In this document: positions 1 through 7,119 of the stretch, piece by piece
Layout of the letters: each line of letters begins with the position of its first letter
Position numbering within the stretch: position 1 is the stretch's first letter
NCBI GenBank assembly: GCA_022771185.1
Contig: JALFCJ010000282.1
Span: forward strand, 1 to 18,882
Direction of reading: 5' to 3'
Length of the DNA stretch: 18,882 nt
Source: Spirochaetales bacterium
Lineage (GTDB): Bacteria; Spirochaetota; Spirochaetia; Sphaerochaetales; Sphaerochaetaceae
Notes under the pieces: model-generated
The model's input: the letters and a program-made list of their open reading frames with translations, nothing else
What the model was told of the DNA's origin: nothing
Database searches by the model: none
Made by a program: the position numbers and the translations under genes

Positions 1-1715
1 GTAACGGCAGCGTTGGAAACGACGTCACTCCAAATATCGTGACAATACCATCCATCCCTCTCTCTCTTCCTGAGCCCTTGGACATTGCAGTAAGGGGGGA
101 AGTATATCTTCCTAAGAAAGAGTTTGAAAAGGTAAATGCAACACTGCCAGAAGACGAGAAGGCGGCAAATCCAAGAAACCTTGCCGCAGGAACTGTAAGG
201 CGTCAGAAGTCTCAGGAAGCTGCAAGAATCCCATTGGATATGTATTGCTATGAAGGATTCTGGGGAGACGAGGAAGCTACTCCAAAAGATCACTTGCATA
301 TAATGAAGAAGCTTTCTGACCTTGGCTTCAGGATCAACCCTGACTTCGCTTTCTTCTCCAGAACTAAAGAGGAAGCTGAAGAGAGACTGAAGGAAGCAGG
401 ACTGGAAGGCACTGGGTATGGTTTTTCTGATATCAAAGAATACATCTCCCGCATGACAGAAAAGAGACCAGGGCTGGATCATGAAATAGACGGTCTCGTG
501 TTCAAGATTAACGAGCTTGATGTTAGACAAGAGTTCGGATATACAGAACACCATCCAAGATGGGCCATTGCATATAAATTCGAGTCTCCACAGGCAGAGA
601 CCACGCTATTGGGCATCACAGTGCAGGTCGGAAGGACCGGTAGAATAACGCCGGTTGCTGAGATAGCGCCTGTAGCTCTTGGTGGCTCTACAATTAGGCG
701 CGCTACTCTTCATAACCAGGAATACATAGACTCTCTTGAACTTGCTATCGGAGACAGAGTGTCCATAACAAAGAGAGGGGATGTAATACCAGCTGTAGAA
801 GAAGTAGTGGAGAAGAATGAAGAGGGTAACACTACCTACAAAATACCTCTCACATGTCCTTGCTGCGGCTCTGAATTGGTGCATAAAGGCGTTCATCTCT
901 TCTGCTCCAACTATGATTGCCCTGACCAAGCTAAGGGAAGAATATCTTTCTTCTCTTCCCGTGACCAAATGGATATAGACTCCATGGGGCCCAAGACTGT
1001 GGAGCTATTATGGAACAATAAGCTTTTGAAGAGAGTAGAAGACATCTATACTCTCGACTACTCCAAAGCGTTGGAAATGAAGATTCCAGGAATAGGAGAA
1101 AAGACAGTAGAAGCTTTGAAAAAAACTGTAGAGGAATCTAAAAATAGGCCATATGCCATAGTTCTCTCTTCTTTAGGTATTCCTGATTGTGGAACAAAAA
1201 CCGCTCGTCTCTTATCTGAGGGTGGATTTGATTCCTTGGAGAAACTGCGCCTTGCCGCAGAGAAGGGAGATACTGCTCCATTCCTCTCTATTAAAGGAAT
1301 GGGGGAAGAGACTGCAAAGACACTTATCGAAGCATTTAGAGACCCCAATCTTCTTTCGACTATTAATGCCCTTACTGCCATCGGTCTCCATGTGTCTGAA
1401 GAAATGGATAAGAAAGAAGAAGAGGACAAGCCTCAGATATTCACAGGAGAAGTGTGGTGCGTCACAGGTTCCTTCGAGAACTTTAATCCTCGATCCAAGG
1501 CTTTGAAAGAAATAGAGATGAGGGGAGGACGCACTGTAAGCAGCGTCACAAGTAAGACTACACATCTCCTTGCAGGAAAGGGCGGAGGCTCCAAAAGGGC
1601 TGATGCAGAAAAACTGGGAGTCAAAATAATAACAGAAGATGAGTTTTTACTTCTTTTAGGCATAAAAGTGGGTGAAAAACAGGATGAAGGGCCCCAAGAC
1701 GGTTTTCTTTTTTAA
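1..1715 (+). CDS. ligA: NAD-dependent DNA ligase LigA, 5'-truncated by the window edge
   Basis: LigA seals nicks in duplex DNA during replication and repair, using NAD+ to adenylate itself. The reading frame is open from base 3 with no start, and a conserved stretch just before the first internal ATG (GNDVTPN at about 18-38, family form GEDVTxN) shows that the gene begins upstream. The catalytic KxDG lysine lies outside the window. Visible in order: the RGE motif near 96-104, DGLVFK near 490-507 and the WAIAYKF motif near 560-580 of the adenylation domain; an OB-fold; a four-cysteine zinc finger (CPCC...C...C, about 856-924); helix-hairpin-helix repeats (about 1080-1340); and a C-terminal BRCT domain (about 1435-1670). 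It ends in TAA at 1713-1715. All C-terminal domains are intact, so truncation is only by the window. Family identity is certain. Confidence 0.97.
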   Translation, partial: NGSVGNDVTPNIVTIPSIPLSLPEPLDIAVRGEVYLPKKEFEKVNATLPEDEKAANPRNLAAGTVRRQKSQEAARIPLDMYCYEGFWGDEEATPKDHLHIMKKLSDLGFRINPDFAFFSRTKEEAEERLKEAGLEGTGYGFSDIKEYISRMTEKRPGLDHEIDGLVFKINELDVRQEFGYTEHHPRWAIAYKFESPQAETTLLGITVQVGRTGRITPVAEIAPVALGGSTIRRATLHNQEYIDSLELAIGDRVSITKRGDVIPAVEEVVEKNEEGNTTYKIPLTCPCCGSELVHKGVHLFCSNYDCPDQAKGRISFFSSRDQMDIDSMGPKTVELLWNNKLLKRVEDIYTLDYSKALEMKIPGIGEKTVEALKKTVEESKNRPYAIVLSSLGIPDCGTKTARLLSEGGFDSLEKLRLAAEKGDTAPFLSIKGMGEETAKTLIEAFRDPNLLSTINALTAIGLHVSEEMDKKEEEDKPQIFTGEVWCVTGSFENFNPRSKALKEIEMRGGRTVSSVTSKTTHLLAGKGGGSKRADAEKLGVKIITEDEFLLLLGIKVGEKQDEGPQDGFLF

Positions 1716-1794
1716 AGGATTTGTTGAGAAAGTATTGGCATAAGAGGTAACAAATAATTACTCTTTTTCCATCTTATTTTGCTGGAGGATAAAT

Positions 1795-3090
1795 ATGAAG
1801 GAACTGGCAATAGAATTAAACAGTATTCTTAAAGATTCTTGTGTATACGACTTACTGGGAAAGAAGGGAAAGAACATGTATTTCCCAAAGGGTATAGTCG
1901 CTCAGTCTGCTGAAGCTGGAGAAAAGGCCAAAAGATACAATGCAACTGTAGGCTTGGCTCAGGAGAAAGGCGAGCCATTCTGCCTCAGCGATATTTATTC
2001 TTCATTTGTACCAGGAGTCCTCTCAAAGAAGGAAATCTTCTCTTACGCTCCAGGCGGTGGTGATAAAGAATTGAGAGCTATGTGGAAGAAGGCCATGGTG
2101 GAGAAGAACCCAACTCTAGAAGGGAAACTCACTTCCACTCCTATTGTCACAGGTGGCCTGACACATACTATCAGCATAATCGCAACACTATTTATGGATG
2201 AAGGCGACGAAGTAGTGTGCCCTGATCTTTATTGGGACAACTATCAGCTGATCTTCGAAGATCTTGCTGGAGGAGAGTTAAAGACATTCCCTTCCTTCAA
2301 GGATGGAGGGTTTAATACTGAGGGTATGAAGAAAGCCCTTAGGGAGTGTAAAGGAGATACAGCTAGATTAATCCTTAATTTCCCTAATAACCCTACTGGT
2401 TACTCTCCATCAAAGAAAGAGGCGGAAGAGATTGTAAAGGCTGTAAAGGAAGTAGCAGATGAAGGAAAGAAGATTCTTGTAATAAGCGACGATGCATATT
2501 TCGGACTCTTCTATGAAGAGGAGACTGAGAAAGAATCACTCTTTTCCCGTTTCTCGGATGCCCATGAAAACATCTTGGCTGTAAAAGGCGATGCAGCTAC
2601 TAAGGAAGAGATGGTATGGGGGTTCAGAGTAGGATTCATCACATATGCAGGAAAGGCTTTAGGAACAAAAGAACTTGATGCTTTGGAAAAAAAGACTCTT
2701 GGCGCTGTAAGATGTACTGTCTCCAACTGCGATAGACCCGGCCAGTCTCTATTGAAGATAGGTATGAAGGGTTCGGAGTACGACAAAGACAAGCAGCACC
2801 TATTCGATACTGTTGGTGAAAGATACAGAGTCATACAGAAGACACTTGAAGCATACAAAGACAGCAAGCTGCTTCAGCCATATCCATTTAACTCAGGATA
2901 TTTCATGGCTTTCGATACTATGGGAAGAGACGCTGAGGAGCTTAGACAGCACCTTCTCTCCAAGTACGAAGTAGGTGCCATCAATATTATGGGAAGAACT
3001 CTTAGACTGGCATATTGCTCAGTTGAAAAAGAGAATCTTGAAGACTTGGTCAGGATCGTTTATAAGGCGGCAGAGGAGATATGGAGCTAG
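1795..3090 (+). CDS. PLP-dependent aminotransferase, class I/II fold
   Basis: A 431-aa fold-type I aminotransferase that should move an amino group between an amino acid and a 2-oxoacid in the cytoplasm. Recognisable landmarks are NFPNNPTG (residues 195-202), SDDAY (231-235, with the aspartate that contacts the pyridine nitrogen), and K270 in ATKEEMVWGFRVG, which fits the Schiff-base lysine pattern K-x5-G-x-R-x-G; R278 would hold the phosphate. The lysine segment is divergent (K-E-E-M instead of the usual small residue at the third following position), so substrate cannot be assigned; aspartate, aromatic and alanine types are all possible. The start is an ATG after TGGAGGA at a 6-7 nt spacing. 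The 79-bp gap after ligA shows no convincing terminator. The last 10 bp overlap the next gene, a putative regulator, indicating translational coupling. Confidence 0.9.
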   Translation: MKELAIELNSILKDSCVYDLLGKKGKNMYFPKGIVAQSAEAGEKAKRYNATVGLAQEKGEPFCLSDIYSSFVPGVLSKKEIFSYAPGGGDKELRAMWKKAMVEKNPTLEGKLTSTPIVTGGLTHTISIIATLFMDEGDEVVCPDLYWDNYQLIFEDLAGGELKTFPSFKDGGFNTEGMKKALRECKGDTARLILNFPNNPTGYSPSKKEAEEIVKAVKEVADEGKKILVISDDAYFGLFYEEETEKESLFSRFSDAHENILAVKGDAATKEEMVWGFRVGFITYAGKALGTKELDALEKKTLGAVRCTVSNCDRPGQSLLKIGMKGSEYDKDKQHLFDTVGERYRVIQKTLEAYKDSKLLQPYPFNSGYFMAFDTMGRDAEELRQHLLSKYEVGAINIMGRTLRLAYCSVEKENLEDLVRIVYKAAEEIWS

Positions 3091-3449
3091 ATACCAAACT
3101 CTACATAACAGGCAGTGACGGCAAGAAGTACATGGGCATCGGGGTTCTGTGGCTATTGGAAGAAATAGATAAATCCAAGTCCCTTCGTTCAGCTAGTATT
3201 AATATGGGTCTTTCTTATTCCAAAGCTTATGGTATGCTTAAAAGACTAGAAGAAGAGGTAGGAAGACCATTTGTGGAGAGAAAGAGGGGAGGAGCTAACC
3301 GGGAAGGCTTGGAGCTCACCACTTTTGCCCGAAGCTATATGGATCTCTACAGAGAATTCCAGACTTCTGCAAAAGAAGCTGCAGAAAAAGAGTTTGTTTC
3401 ATTTAGAGAAAAAGTGGAGACTTTGATTGAGGAGGATAGAAATGATTAA
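3081..3449 (+). CDS. ModE N-terminal-like winged helix-turn-helix regulator
   Basis: A 122-aa protein resembling the DNA-binding half of ModE and LysR-type regulators. The helix-turn-helix falls at about residues 22-58 (LWLLEEID..SLRSASINMGLSYSKAYGMLKRLEE), followed by the wing with RKRGG (67-71) and the GLELT-type strand (76-80) typical of this family. The C-terminus is a charged helix. There is no molybdate-binding (MOP) domain, so it is a stand-alone DNA-binding protein of the ModE-N type; molybdate sensing is not supported. Its ATG lies inside the aminotransferase gene after GAGGAG-like sequence (cagaggagat), and its stop overlaps the phosphofructokinase start by 8 bp. Position suggests that it regulates this operon or a metabolic target, but the ligand and operator are unknown. 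Confidence 0.85.
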   Translation: MELDTKLYITGSDGKKYMGIGVLWLLEEIDKSKSLRSASINMGLSYSKAYGMLKRLEEEVGRPFVERKRGGANREGLELTTFARSYMDLYREFQTSAKEAAEKEFVSFREKVETLIEEDRND

Positions 3450-4755
3450 ACAGGAATTCACAATCGATAGAATCGGAGAGGCGAAGATCGATAACCCGAT
3501 ACGTATGTCATCTGTCCATGGCGATGGAAGCGCAGACTATGTAGAAGATACAGATAAAATATACCTCAACATAGACCACGATGAATCTGATGAGTCAAAA
3601 GACCAGGAAGATGTTCTTGAACTCGCAGGTCCGAGAAAGAAAATCTATTTCAATCCTGCACATGTCCATGCAGCCATCTGTACTTGTGGTGGTATTTGCC
3701 CGGGACTTAACAATGTAATAAGAAGTGTTGTCAGATGTTTCTGGTATAGATACGGTGTAAGAAGAATAACAGGAATCCCATTTGGATATCTTGGTCTCTT
3801 GGAAAACTCTCCATGGCCGATGATCGACCTTACTCCAGATGTTGTGGACGACATCCAGGAAAAGGGTGGTACTATCCTTGGTTCTGCAAGAGGTGGTGGA
3901 AAGGAAGTAGAGCAGATTGTCGATACCCTGGAGCGCCAGAATATCAATATCCTAATTGCCATCGGTGGCGACGGTACTTTGAGAGGTGCCTATGATATCG
4001 GAGAAGAGGTAAAGAGAAGAGGCCTCAAGATAGCTGTAGTAGGCGTTCCTAAGACAATCGACAATGATTTGTCATTTATCGACACATCCTTTGGTTTCGA
4101 TACAGCAGTTGCATCTGCAGTTCCTGCTGTTAGAGGCGCCCACGTGGAAGCCAAGAGTGCATATAACGGAATAGGACTAGTAAAGGTCATGGGAAGAGAG
4201 TCTGGATTTATCGCAGCACATACTTCCCTTGCACAGAGCGACGTAAACTTCTGTCTTATTCCTGAGAACCCCTTTGACTTGGATGGCCCTAATGGCTTGT
4301 TGCATCACCTTGAAAAGAGAATCTTGGATAGAGGACACGCAGTAATCCTTGTTGCAGAAGGCGCAGGTACAGACCTTGTTCCTCCAACAGGAGAAGTTGA
4401 TGCCGGCGGGAACATCAAGTATCAGGATATCGGAGTATTCTTGAAGGAAAAGATCAAAGAGTACTTCAAAGAGAAGAATATCCCAGTGTCCATCAAGTAC
4501 ATCGACCCTTCATATATTATTAGAAGTACAGCGGCAAATAGCTATGATTCTATTTACTGCGCACGTCTTGGTGCCCATGCCGTCCATGCAGCGATGGCTG
4601 GAAAGACACAGTGTATAGCATCAAGTGTAAACAATAGGTTCGTATATATACCTATCAAAGCGGCAGTTGCAAAACGTAACCATGTTAATCCTGAAGGAGC
4701 CCTTTGGAGAGACGTATTGGAGAACACAAGACAGCCTGTAAGCATGAAAAACTAA
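3442..4755 (+). CDS. pfkA: 6-phosphofructokinase, trypanosome/TP0108-like type
   Basis: A 437-aa phosphofructokinase that phosphorylates fructose 6-phosphate to fructose 1,6-bisphosphate in glycolysis. Core motifs: GGICPGLN (83-90), GGDGT (175-179), PKTIDND (203-209, with catalytic Asp207), MGRESG (250-255) and AEGAGT (305-310). The phosphoryl-donor residues are mixed: Gly178 in GGDGT (ATP-type; PPi enzymes have Asp) with Lys204 in PKTIDND (as in PPi enzymes, and also in ATP-using trypanosome and TP0108-type enzymes). By family knowledge that combination predicts ATP use. An N-terminal extension of about 70 residues precedes the Rossmann core, typical of this long group. I chose ATG 3442 because GAGGAGG ends 6 nt before it; a TTG at 3427 lies upstream of that site. 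It overlaps the regulator stop (ATGATTAA). Confidence 0.95.
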   Translation: MIKQEFTIDRIGEAKIDNPIRMSSVHGDGSADYVEDTDKIYLNIDHDESDESKDQEDVLELAGPRKKIYFNPAHVHAAICTCGGICPGLNNVIRSVVRCFWYRYGVRRITGIPFGYLGLLENSPWPMIDLTPDVVDDIQEKGGTILGSARGGGKEVEQIVDTLERQNINILIAIGGDGTLRGAYDIGEEVKRRGLKIAVVGVPKTIDNDLSFIDTSFGFDTAVASAVPAVRGAHVEAKSAYNGIGLVKVMGRESGFIAAHTSLAQSDVNFCLIPENPFDLDGPNGLLHHLEKRILDRGHAVILVAEGAGTDLVPPTGEVDAGGNIKYQDIGVFLKEKIKEYFKEKNIPVSIKYIDPSYIIRSTAANSYDSIYCARLGAHAVHAAMAGKTQCIASSVNNRFVYIPIKAAVAKRNHVNPEGALWRDVLENTRQPVSMKN

Positions 4756-4764
4756 GGAGGAAAA

Positions 4765-5835
4765 ATGGCCAAAGCTCCCAACATTGACGTCCCGCTCAAT
4801 AAGCTGGATAAGGTTTTTCTAGATGCATCGCCTTTTTTCAAGATTGTCCCGTTGAGAGTCAAGATGACTTTCAACGAGCTAAATGAGGAGGCTTTGGAAA
4901 ATCTGGAAGAATATGCCAACGTGGAGGATGGAACCGTTGAAAGATGGATACTTGTTCCAGATAGAACACCTCTTGGAGTCCTCTCTTCTATAATCAGCAG
5001 GTCTTTTGGTCTGATACCATCATTTATGGGATCCTTCTTTGCATTGGAAGACGATGACTGGGATAGGCTGTGCCCAAATCTTGAGACATATCTTAATCAT
5101 TGTGGAGATATATTCGAGACCCCTCCTGATTCCACATTCTGCCTATGCATGGAAGATTTGGGATTTAGCTCCAAGAATATGATCCCTCCGCTTATCCCTG
5201 CATTGATGATGCCTCCTGAGAGAAGTTATGAAGAAGCCCAGAAAGCCATTTCTGAGAAGATTGGAGATGCCTGGGAGAAAGGCTTAGACCTGAACGGAAG
5301 GAACGTATCCCTATCAGAGTGTCCTGCTAACCTCGATTTTCTCTCTTCCTTTGAGAAAGAAAATGATGAATATGTCTTTTCCGACAACCTCTCTCCAGAC
5401 CTGCAGATTAAGGATGTTTTGACAACCAAAGGAAAGAAGAAATACTCCTTCGACCAAAGGCCAAAGGGAAAGAGACCTATGGTATCGAGGTGGGCTCCAA
5501 AGCCATTTACAGATAAGCTATTGATGATGCAGTACACAGAGGAAGGTTTTGAAGGTTTTACTTTCGAAATAACAATGGAAGACAATGTGTACCCTCTCAT
5601 CAAAGAAGGTTATTTAACGGTGGACGAGTATCTGGAGTCTTTGAAGTATGTCCTCAAAGAGTCTGCTCCCGATTGTATCTACAAAAAGGGATACGATTTA
5701 TTCGGTCCTGACCAGATCTTCTACTACCAGTTTATTATGGCTATCCATGGAGACAGAAGAGAAGAAATGTTGGACCAAGCAAAGAAAGTTGGCTGGCGTG
5801 AGCCATATATAGATATAAAGAAAGTATTGAGGTAA
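4765..5835 (+). CDS. Protein resembling plasmid pRiA4b ORF-3 family, function unknown
   Basis: A 356-aa soluble protein. Residues about 27-83 resemble the pRiA4b ORF-3 domain: a strand with LRVKM, then ERWILVPDRTPLGVLSSIISRSFGL, which parallels the family pattern of W-R-x-[IL]-x-V-P followed by a helix ending in F-G. The family is widespread on chromosomes and plasmids and has no established enzymatic role. The rest (about 100-356) is acidic-to-mixed, has no membrane helix or signal peptide, and contains a proline-rich stretch (MIPPLIPALMMPPE, about 139-152) and a segment KGKKKYSFDQRPKGKRPM (about 225-242). It has the strongest ribosome binding site of the operon, TAAGGAGG overlapping the phosphofructokinase stop, 4 nt before ATG, so it is co-expressed with that enzyme. 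The family call is from pattern recognition only; no function is proposed. Confidence 0.6.
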   Translation: MAKAPNIDVPLNKLDKVFLDASPFFKIVPLRVKMTFNELNEEALENLEEYANVEDGTVERWILVPDRTPLGVLSSIISRSFGLIPSFMGSFFALEDDDWDRLCPNLETYLNHCGDIFETPPDSTFCLCMEDLGFSSKNMIPPLIPALMMPPERSYEEAQKAISEKIGDAWEKGLDLNGRNVSLSECPANLDFLSSFEKENDEYVFSDNLSPDLQIKDVLTTKGKKKYSFDQRPKGKRPMVSRWAPKPFTDKLLMMQYTEEGFEGFTFEITMEDNVYPLIKEGYLTVDEYLESLKYVLKESAPDCIYKKGYDLFGPDQIFYYQFIMAIHGDRREEMLDQAKKVGWREPYIDIKKVLR

Positions 5836-5837
5836 TT

Positions 5838-6515
5838 ATGAATATAGTGCCTTCTAGAGTCTTTTCAGGATTATATATAATCATCGACTGTGTATTTCTT
5901 TTGATCCTAGGGGCAATGTTGTTTTTCTCGAAGCGTAGAAGAGCTCTGTTCTTCGGTCTCTTCGGAGGCCTCTTATACTTTATTGTAGACTATGGAATAT
6001 TCTATCGCGCTTTGGGAGCCAGAATTGTTCAAGGAGCACCCACAGGTCCATTCCTATTCTGGCTCAGCATGAGTTATGGCTTTACCAACTTTGTCTGGAT
6101 TTATCTTATGCTGGATAAAGACGAGTATAGAGTGGAGTGGTCTGTGTTTATCTTTTTCTATTGGATATCTGAAGCGCTCCTCTCTGAAAACTTCGGCTCT
6201 TCCTGGCCTGTGATCTCTATATCTAGGACAACCACATCATACCATGGAGTAATGGCCCTTATTCTTATAGTGGGTTATTTGATTCTTATAGTTGAGAATA
6301 TCTTCTTAAAAAAGAAGATCAATATTCCATATCTCTTGTTTATTGGAATCACAGTACAACTTGGATGGGAGACAGCACTTCTTGTAACAGGAATACGCCA
6401 GTCTGGAATAGAGACATTAGTCATCAACTCCCTTATAGAGACAAATCTAGGTCTTCCTTATATTTATCACATCCATAAATATATTGATGATCGTTTTGGA
6501 AAAGAAAAACGCTGA
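5838..6515 (+). CDS. Six-helix integral membrane protein, function unknown
   Basis: A 225-aa protein that I do not recognise. Hydrophobic segments lie at about residues 12-30, 36-56, 70-92, 98-113, 134-154 and 160-182, giving about six membrane helices. Basic loops such as SKRRRA (31-36) and KKKIN (155-159) suggest cytoplasmic faces by the positive-inside rule. A hydrophilic stretch with LSENFGSSW (about 114-122) separates helices four and five, and the tail is charged (DDRFGKEKR). There is no cleavable signal peptide or catalytic motif that I can name. The ATG follows the preceding stop after 2 bp with GAGG about 6 nt upstream, so it is translationally linked to the pRiA4b-like gene. The 118-bp gap to hydC suggests that it ends the first operon. 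A membrane sensor or transporter accessory is possible but unsupported. Confidence 0.75.
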   Translation: MNIVPSRVFSGLYIIIDCVFLLILGAMLFFSKRRRALFFGLFGGLLYFIVDYGIFYRALGARIVQGAPTGPFLFWLSMSYGFTNFVWIYLMLDKDEYRVEWSVFIFFYWISEALLSENFGSSWPVISISRTTTSYHGVMALILIVGYLILIVENIFLKKKINIPYLLFIGITVQLGWETALLVTGIRQSGIETLVINSLIETNLGLPYIYHIHKYIDDRFGKEKR

Positions 6516-6633
6516 AGCAATTATTATAAAACTCAAATTCAATAAAATTTTATCTATCTTTTTGTGTGGTATATATCGTACAATCATCATTGATGGGGTT
6601 ATTGCCCAATTTAATAAAAAGGAGAATCTATAT

Positions 6634-7119
6634 ATGCCTGAACCATTCGACTATTCTGTAGTGGATGCTGCATTGGAAAAATGCGGGTGTAAACAAAGCG
6701 CCATAATAGCAATCCTTCAGACAATTCAGGAACACTACCACTATCTCCCAGAGGAAGCATTTCCATATCTCTCTAAAAAACTGGAAATGAGCGAAGCCAG
6801 GATATTCAGCGTCGCAACATTCTATGAGAATTTTTCTTTGGAAAAGAAGGGAAAGTATGTAATCAAATTCTGTGACGGCACAGCTTGCCATGTAAGAGGC
6901 TCTGTCCCAATCCTAGAAAGAGTAAGATCTGAATTAGGTGTCACAGAGAAAAAGAAGACTACTGACGACCAGCTTTTTACCATTGAGACAGTATCTTGTC
7001 TTGGAGCCTGTGGACTTGCACCAGTAATGACGGTAAATGATGTAGTTCATCCTGCAATGACCCCAGACAAGGCTATGGAAGTCATCTACAGCCTTAAAGT
7101 CAAGGAGGAATCCAAATGA
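6634..7119 (+). CDS. hydC: NADH-linked [FeFe] hydrogenase subunit C (NuoE/HndA-like)
   Basis: A 161-aa thioredoxin-like [2Fe-2S] subunit, the small electron-transfer partner of the NuoF-like subunit in NAD-dependent hydrogenases and complex I. After an N-terminal helical region (about 1-70, including the family stretch SVATFYENF) come the four cluster ligands C80 and C85 (CDGTAC) and C122 and C126 (CLGAC), in the standard C-x4-C...C-x3-C arrangement. The open frame extends upstream to 6484, but ATG 6634 is the start: AAAAAGGAG at 6616-6624 precedes it by 9 nt, and the residues before it are AT-rich and not family-like. The last four bases overlap hydB (ATGA), implying translational coupling. 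The 118-bp upstream region is AT-rich with no promoter I can call firmly. Confidence 0.94.
   Translation: MPEPFDYSVVDAALEKCGCKQSAIIAILQTIQEHYHYLPEEAFPYLSKKLEMSEARIFSVATFYENFSLEKKGKYVIKFCDGTACHVRGSVPILERVRSELGVTEKKKTTDDQLFTIETVSCLGACGLAPVMTVNDVVHPAMTPDKAMEVIYSLKVKEESK

Noticed and set aside
1716..1794. Promoter or terminator between ligA and the aminotransferase gene
   Set aside because: TTGAGA and TTGGCA boxes are present, but none has a matching -10 at proper spacing, and there is no stable hairpin, so no call is made.
3081..3449. Molybdate-responsive ModE
   Set aside because: Only the DNA-binding half is present; there is no MOP domain and no molybdate transport gene nearby.
6484..6633. 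N-terminal extension of hydC
   Set aside because: The extension overlaps the previous gene, is AT-rich and not family-like, and ATG 6634 has a good AAAAAGGAG site and gives the normal protein length.
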